Both the position numbers and the translations under genes were made by a program. From positions 1 to 11,375 of the forward strand of contig CAZVLE010000063.1 of NCBI GenBank assembly GCA_964627855.1: 11,375 nucleotides of DNA. Reading direction: 5' to 3'. Below, piece by piece: positions 8,701 to 11,375 of this stretch. The DNA comes from CAZVLE01 sp964627855. Its GTDB lineage: Bacteria; Bacillota; Dethiobacteria; DTU022. Below the pieces are notes generated by a model that saw only the letters and a list, made by a program, of their open reading frames with translations, was not told where the DNA came from and searched no databases. Every line of letters begins with the position of its first letter. Positions within the stretch are counted from its first letter, which is position 1.

Positions 8701-10118
8701 CAGCCCTGAACGAGGCAGACGAAGAAAGCAGGAATGATGAATTGCAGGTTTCCTCGGCAGAGAGCACTCATGTGGAGAGGAAGAAGAGACTGCAAAAACA
8801 GGATCCGGAGCGACGCATACCTGATCTGGGCCGGGTCGACCTTGCTGCCGCTAAGGCAGAAAAAGAATTTAACCTGAAGCAAAATGAAATGGAGCAGGCG
8901 AAAAACCGGGACCTGCTTACTCGCTGTCTCGATCTTTATTATGATTACAGCAGGGCTTTAGACAGGTTGGAGCCGGTTGTTTCCAGGGTTGAGAGAGAAC
9001 AGGCCGAGCTCTTCGGCGAGTCGGAGGCGGCAAAAGTTCTTGCGGCCGGGGCGGTGCGGGCAGTGAAGGAGAGCACCGAACAGCTTGAGAAGCTAAACCG
9101 TGATCTCGACAGAGTGAAAAACACAGCTGCAGCAGCCATGGTCAGTTGCAGTGAAGAGCTAATCAGGCTGCATGGCGATGATGTCAGACGATTCTTCCAG
9201 ACGCTGGAGGTTCGGATGAATGAAGCTGATTGGGAAAAGAGGGTCGATGAACTACGAGGCAGGCTAAATCAGGCTATGGTGGTAATTGAACGTCTGCAGG
9301 AGCATATTGCAGAGCAGCTTCGCAATATCGATGGTCGGATTGATGAAATAGGAGAGAGAATCTGGCGTCATGTAGACGGACTGCTGGATCAGTTCAAAGA
9401 ACTGCACCGCCGTGCAGCAGTTGAACTGGGTGGAGAAAAGCTGAACCTTTTTAAGATCGAATATACCAGGCCCGAGGAGGCTCAGGCCAAGATGGTTTTA
9501 AAGACTTACCTGCGTATGATGATCGAAGAAGGCGCGAAGATGCACCGGTCTGAGGCAGGCAGGGATGATGTTGACCGTTTCTTGAACGGAGCAGTTGCCT
9601 CAGCGCAGCTTCTGGACCAGGTGGTGCCCCTGGACAGTATCAGGGTCAGGTTGCTCAAGCCGGGCGATTACGAAAGTTCTTACCTCATAAAACACTATGA
9701 TCGCTGGGACCACCTGCAAGACTGGTCCCAGGGGCAGCGTTTCGCCGGGCGTTTTTCGCTCTTTGTCGTCCTACTCTCCTATCTTAGGCAGGCCAGGTCC
9801 GGTGGCAGAAAATCTTCTTCGGTAATCCTGGCTGATAATCCCTTCGGAAAAGCCTCGAGCGGCCATATTCTTGACATCATTAATAAGATTACCAGCAATC
9901 AGGATGTTCAGCTTTTCTGCTGCACAGCCCTGCGTAGCACAGAGATTTTGAGAGAGTTTCCGGTAATTTACAGCCTGGTATTCCAACCGACGATGAGCGG
10001 CAAAGAAAGGATGCATCTTCAGGAAGGGCCGGGTAGAAATAACAGTGGCTTCGAACAGGCGCATGCTTACATCCCAGGAACCGATAACAAGGGTGCAGGT
10101 CAGCTAAAGTTATTTTAG
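5682..10118 (+). CDS. jetC: Wadjet JetC-like SMC ATPase
   Basis: A 1478-aa SMC-family motor (MukB-like), the ATPase that extrudes DNA in the Wadjet complex. The start is ATG 5682, with GGAG (5674-5677) and AGGGAGGT (5663-5670) upstream; it overlaps jetB by 32 bp. The N-terminal head has Walker A in LLLMANGGGKTLLL (K45). Long coiled coils span about 285-590 and 725-1290. They are separated by a globular hinge-like region (about 594-725) with PRPNLDLGRAVDLL and KRPWLPYALVVENK. The C-terminal head carries the signature-like DWSQGQRFAGRFSLF (D1347-) and Walker B SVILADNPFGKASS with D1385. The residue after that Asp is Asn1386, where a catalytic Glu is usual. The last five residues are QLKLF, a sliding-clamp-like motif after a flexible tail. 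The frame is intact along its whole length. Confidence 0.9.
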   Translation: MPRLNRIRIHNIHFDSGGQARYFHDTLFEPRGDNSLLLMANGGGKTLLLHLITQVVLPNVRLQERRITRLLEREKFTGHVLVEWQLDGDLPEYLLTGFCFAENLGSANREMDYFTYLHHYGGSEDAWNIREIALADEKDRNFNFKQLLDYLATGPVTTYASYRMKDYQRRLRQFNIEPREWEYVVRINNSEGGVEEFFEGCAKTRTLMNKLLIPVIDEVLERREKKDSLEEAFRKVAGQAIELPELRVQSEAVGALNQRIPALLTALDLVGRVTNEHATLVVKRRRLAATLFNEVAVLQKQERELRLGAEKLAEDRAAARFYLETCFVEEARREWVERCEAFEKSKVRLEQRRLALEKAQSYLNRFNAFKKIERIRDKESRLLTCEKRIELAGESEQPLLERLENHKKRALPLLDKLQKDLLKQIETLEGARIELQDELDALSGEKVRLEDEHCELGKQIYHLEQKKSEFEVKRAAVSRDFADMELNFDLQRPGVELKRLRGEREICAAVIAEGQVAAKRLLELKETRREQLLQVEVVLSSLEMEQAALQEQHKEWGDRTAELKAGLKALGYKGLFPAAEAEVLRYLAEKEKLNNEHVFECQRERLVLQDRRQLLTAYDYPRPNLDLGRAVDLLAKKQIPARLAAELLAGLSEAERRALLEKRPWLPYALVVENKHYAQFLENKLVLSEELEHAIPLMSREQFHLAGAPDGIAFISHRGLEIYYSAEKAASCLNRVESNLDNLSVKLARLEEEERKLLSLERDFRRIIDIYPYSIEHDWKKALKDKKTQVEEKREEAAFLNSELSSCTSKVLELEKKARRDQFDLDRFDRAIAVAEQFRAAWQENRKRGIELESLRRELETIDQRQAELETRSAELTDRKESLNEKINILRGRFRNYEEFSRRYFSAVELEAASSSTVSFSPPERGDSESLEEMMKEIASIHEALQGKATTLKDLYQQQEDLKNDIGSLAEDIRSLGFEHSEVAGQYYPVGEDLFREAKEKLTAVKAALNEADEESRNDELQVSSAESTHVERKKRLQKQDPERRIPDLGRVDLAAAKAEKEFNLKQNEMEQAKNRDLLTRCLDLYYDYSRALDRLEPVVSRVEREQAELFGESEAAKVLAAGAVRAVKESTEQLEKLNRDLDRVKNTAAAAMVSCSEELIRLHGDDVRRFFQTLEVRMNEADWEKRVDELRGRLNQAMVVIERLQEHIAEQLRNIDGRIDEIGERIWRHVDGLLDQFKELHRRAAVELGGEKLNLFKIEYTRPEEAQAKMVLKTYLRMMIEEGAKMHRSEAGRDDVDRFLNGAVASAQLLDQVVPLDSIRVRLLKPGDYESSYLIKHYDRWDHLQDWSQGQRFAGRFSLFVVLLSYLRQARSGGRKSSSVILADNPFGKASSGHILDIINKITSNQDVQLFCCTALRSTEILREFPVIYSLVFQPTMSGKERMHLQEGPGRNNSGFEQAHAYIPGTDNKGAGQLKLF

Positions 10119-10138
10119 ATGAAGAAAATGGCGGTTAA

Positions 10139-10771
10139 TCAGGTCTCAAGTTCAGCAAAGTTAAGCAAATCCATGGTGTCACCCTTGAGGGCCATAGCGT
10201 ATATTCCCTTATTGGTGCAGTTTTTGACTACGCTCTCATCCAGGGAAAGTGATGAAAACACGGGGATTAACCGGTGGCCCTTATATTCAGGGAAGTAGTC
10301 AAAGAAAAGCTTAATGTTCTCGACAAAATCGTCAATATACTGCGGACGCGGCGTGGATTTGGTTTCGTTGTAGAAAACGTGTCCGGCATAAACAACGATT
10401 ACGTCGAACTCTTTTCTGCTGTCTCCATTGACGGAGCCGGGCAGGTGACGGCGGCGACGCAACATAAAGTCTTCAGGCTCAGCGGAGCAGCCGAAGTATT
10501 TTTCAGCAATATAAGGGAGATTGGGTGCAGCAAAGTCTTCCGCCAGGGTGCCCAGGCGGTTTGATAATTCCCCCCACTTTTTATTCAGCTGAGCGGTTTG
10601 CATTCTCATTTCATCTTTGAACTCAGCCATTTCATCTTTGAACTCAGCCATTTCCAGCTTTAGTTCTAAGATTGAATTGTGGACGTTGATAAAGCTGAGA
10701 TTGGTATGTTTGATAAAATCATTGAGAGTTTTCTCTACCATGCTGAGCTGCTCTTTGACTTCACTGCCCAC
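10139..10771 (-). CDS. Coiled-coil protein with PD-(D/E)XK-like nuclease domain (DUF3782-like)
   Basis: A 210-aa protein of unknown role. It starts at GTG 10771, with AGGAGG (10780-10785 on this strand) 8 bases upstream. Residues 1-75 form a charged helix likely to be a coiled coil, with a perfect heptad duplication MAEFKDE (41-47 and 48-54). The rest looks like a PD-(D/E)XK fold: LAEDFAAPNLPYIAEKYFG (76-94), then D123 in EFDVIVV and E136/K138 in NETKST, a plausible D...ExK metal site. Coiled-coil plus nuclease-like proteins of this build (DUF3782 group) are common in bacteria and archaea with no firm function. It is convergent with jetC, the stops being 20 bp apart, and has its own promoter, so it is not part of the operon. 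Whether it helps defence is unknown. Confidence 0.75.
   Translation of the reverse strand: MGSEVKEQLSMVEKTLNDFIKHTNLSFINVHNSILELKLEMAEFKDEMAEFKDEMRMQTAQLNKKWGELSNRLGTLAEDFAAPNLPYIAEKYFGCSAEPEDFMLRRRRHLPGSVNGDSRKEFDVIVVYAGHVFYNETKSTPRPQYIDDFVENIKLFFDYFPEYKGHRLIPVFSSLSLDESVVKNCTNKGIYAMALKGDTMDLLNFAELET
10608..10649 (-). repeat. Tandem 21-bp repeat inside the nuclease-like gene
   Basis: Two identical 21-bp units (10608-10628 and 10629-10649) encode the repeated heptad MAEFKDE in the coiled coil. The preceding codons (LKLEMAEF) look like a decayed further copy. Exact identity at DNA level suggests a recent slippage duplication that adds one coiled-coil turn. Confidence 0.85.
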
Positions 10772-10846
10772 GGTTATAGCCTCCTGTCAGTTGAAGCGGC
10801 TTACCAACTAAACAAACCCAGGAAATGTCCTGCGTGTTCTTTAGCA

Positions 10847-10875
10847 ATTATAGCACATCCTGAAATAAGCGACAA
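10847..10875 (-). promoter_or_regulatory. Sigma-A-type promoter for the nuclease-like gene
   Basis: On the minus strand TTGTCG (10870-10875), a 17-base spacer, then TATAAT (10847-10852), with an extended -10 TG (TGCTATAAT). Transcription would start near 10840, giving a leader of about 70 bases before the GTG at 10771. This is the clearest promoter in the window. Confidence 0.7.
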
Positions 10876-11172
10876 TTTATGTTTTTAGGGGGGATTTTTA
10901 GGCGGTTACGATTGGTTTTCAAACAAATAAATCAAGCTGGCCTGCCTATTATCTGCCCCTAACTGTGGATATACACTTTAAGCTGAAGATTACCCGCCGG
11001 GCCACTAAAGTGTTAGCTTCTGTGGTGGCACAGTCTTATCTGGTGACTTAAAACCTAAAACCTGGACCTTAAGGCCTGTAATTTGCTGGAAGGCTGTTCG
11101 GCTCATACCTATGAGAATGTTTAGTGGATAAATGTCGAGATGGTTTTGGGGAGTAGTAATTCTGCAAAATTA
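10876..11172. other. Intergenic region, no gene seen
   Basis: No supported coding region is seen. It holds an 8-bp inverted repeat ACACTTTA/TAAAGTGT (10973-10980 and 11006-11013) around a 25-base GC-rich loop without a T tract. It could be a regulatory stem-loop or chance. It lies between two minus-strand genes, downstream of the partial gene at the right edge. Confidence 0.4.
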
Positions 11173-11375
11173 TTACCCGCCAGTCTGTTCTATCTTGACA
11201 ATTCTTAATTCGTGGTTTTCGATCTTATGGGAGTGATAGTCCTGGGTTTTTTTAAATGATTCTGCTTCATCTTTGCGAATCTTGCTTTCCTCATTTAGCG
11301 ATTTTACATAAGGTAGTAGGCTGTTTTCGATGCTGATAAGTATTTTTTCTACTCGATTGAAACCAACTTTAAGCT
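11173..11375 (-). CDS. 3' end of an unidentified coiled-coil protein (partial)
   Basis: An open frame enters from the right edge on the minus strand and ends at TAA (11173-11175), giving the last 66 residues. It is rich in Lys, Glu, Ile and Asn and looks helical or coiled-coil (VGFNRVEKILISIEN, HKIENHELRIVKIEQTGG). Short coiled-coil proteins ending like this occur among phage and small hypothetical proteins, but I do not recognise the family. The start is outside the window. It is a gene rather than a chance frame mainly because it stays open over 200 bases with protein-like composition. Confidence 0.5.
   Translation of the reverse strand, partial: LKVGFNRVEKILISIENSLLPYVKSLNEESKIRKDEAESFKKTQDYHSHKIENHELRIVKIEQTGG

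Noticed and set aside
5823..9139. Several minus-strand open frames within jetC
   Set aside because: Shadows of a long, high-GC coiled-coil gene, with compositions rich in Ser, Leu and Arg and no domains.
10088..10187. Inverted repeat CAAGGGTG/CACCCTTG spanning the jetC end
   Set aside because: The 84-base loop and lack of a T tract make a terminator unlikely; probably chance.
1..11375. CRISPR arrays, tRNA or rRNA genes
   Set aside because: No regularly spaced repeats and no clover-leaf or rRNA-like sequence seen on reading both strands.

Overview
The window looks like a bacterial chromosome, most likely a Firmicute (Clostridia or Bacilli-like). This rests on strong AGGAGG-type ribosome sites, TTG/GTG starts, moderate GC in the coding genes, and an IS1182-type transposon. 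The genus cannot be read from the sequence. Its centre is an SMC-type plasmid-defence operon of the Wadjet (Jet) class. The gene order is jetD-jetA-jetB-jetC, and the protein types fit best with Wadjet type III (DUF2220-like JetD, DUF5716-like JetA, DUF6063-like JetB, large SMC JetC). The subtype is inferred from memory of the families, not from a search.

Layout. Positions 1-623 hold no convincing gene, only a short palindromic repeat and a possible weak promoter. jetD (624-1712) overlaps the jetA start by 4 bp. jetA (from 1709) is cut after codon 354 by a complete IS1182-family element (2771-4399). The element has 16-bp perfect terminal inverted repeats, is flanked by a 5-bp AAAGC target duplication, and encodes its transposase on the minus strand. 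The rest of jetA runs 4405-4983. Removing the element and one AAAGC copy restores one 546-codon frame exactly, so the insertion looks recent. jetB (4946-5713) and jetC (5682-10118) follow with overlaps of 38 and 32 bp. Convergent to jetC and 20 bp away is a PD-(D/E)XK-like coiled-coil gene (10139-10771, minus) with a good promoter of its own. The right edge holds the 3' end of another minus-strand gene.

How it works together (family knowledge, mostly from type I Wadjet): JetC is the SMC motor, JetA the kleisin, JetB the KITE subunit, and together they extrude DNA loops. JetD, with a Toprim-like domain, cuts small closed circular DNA. Losing full-length JetA should inactivate the system here unless the two halves assemble as a split kleisin or the element excises. 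Two less expected points are a sliding-clamp-like motif (QLKLF) forming the last five residues of JetC, and an Asn where the Walker B catalytic Glu is normally found.
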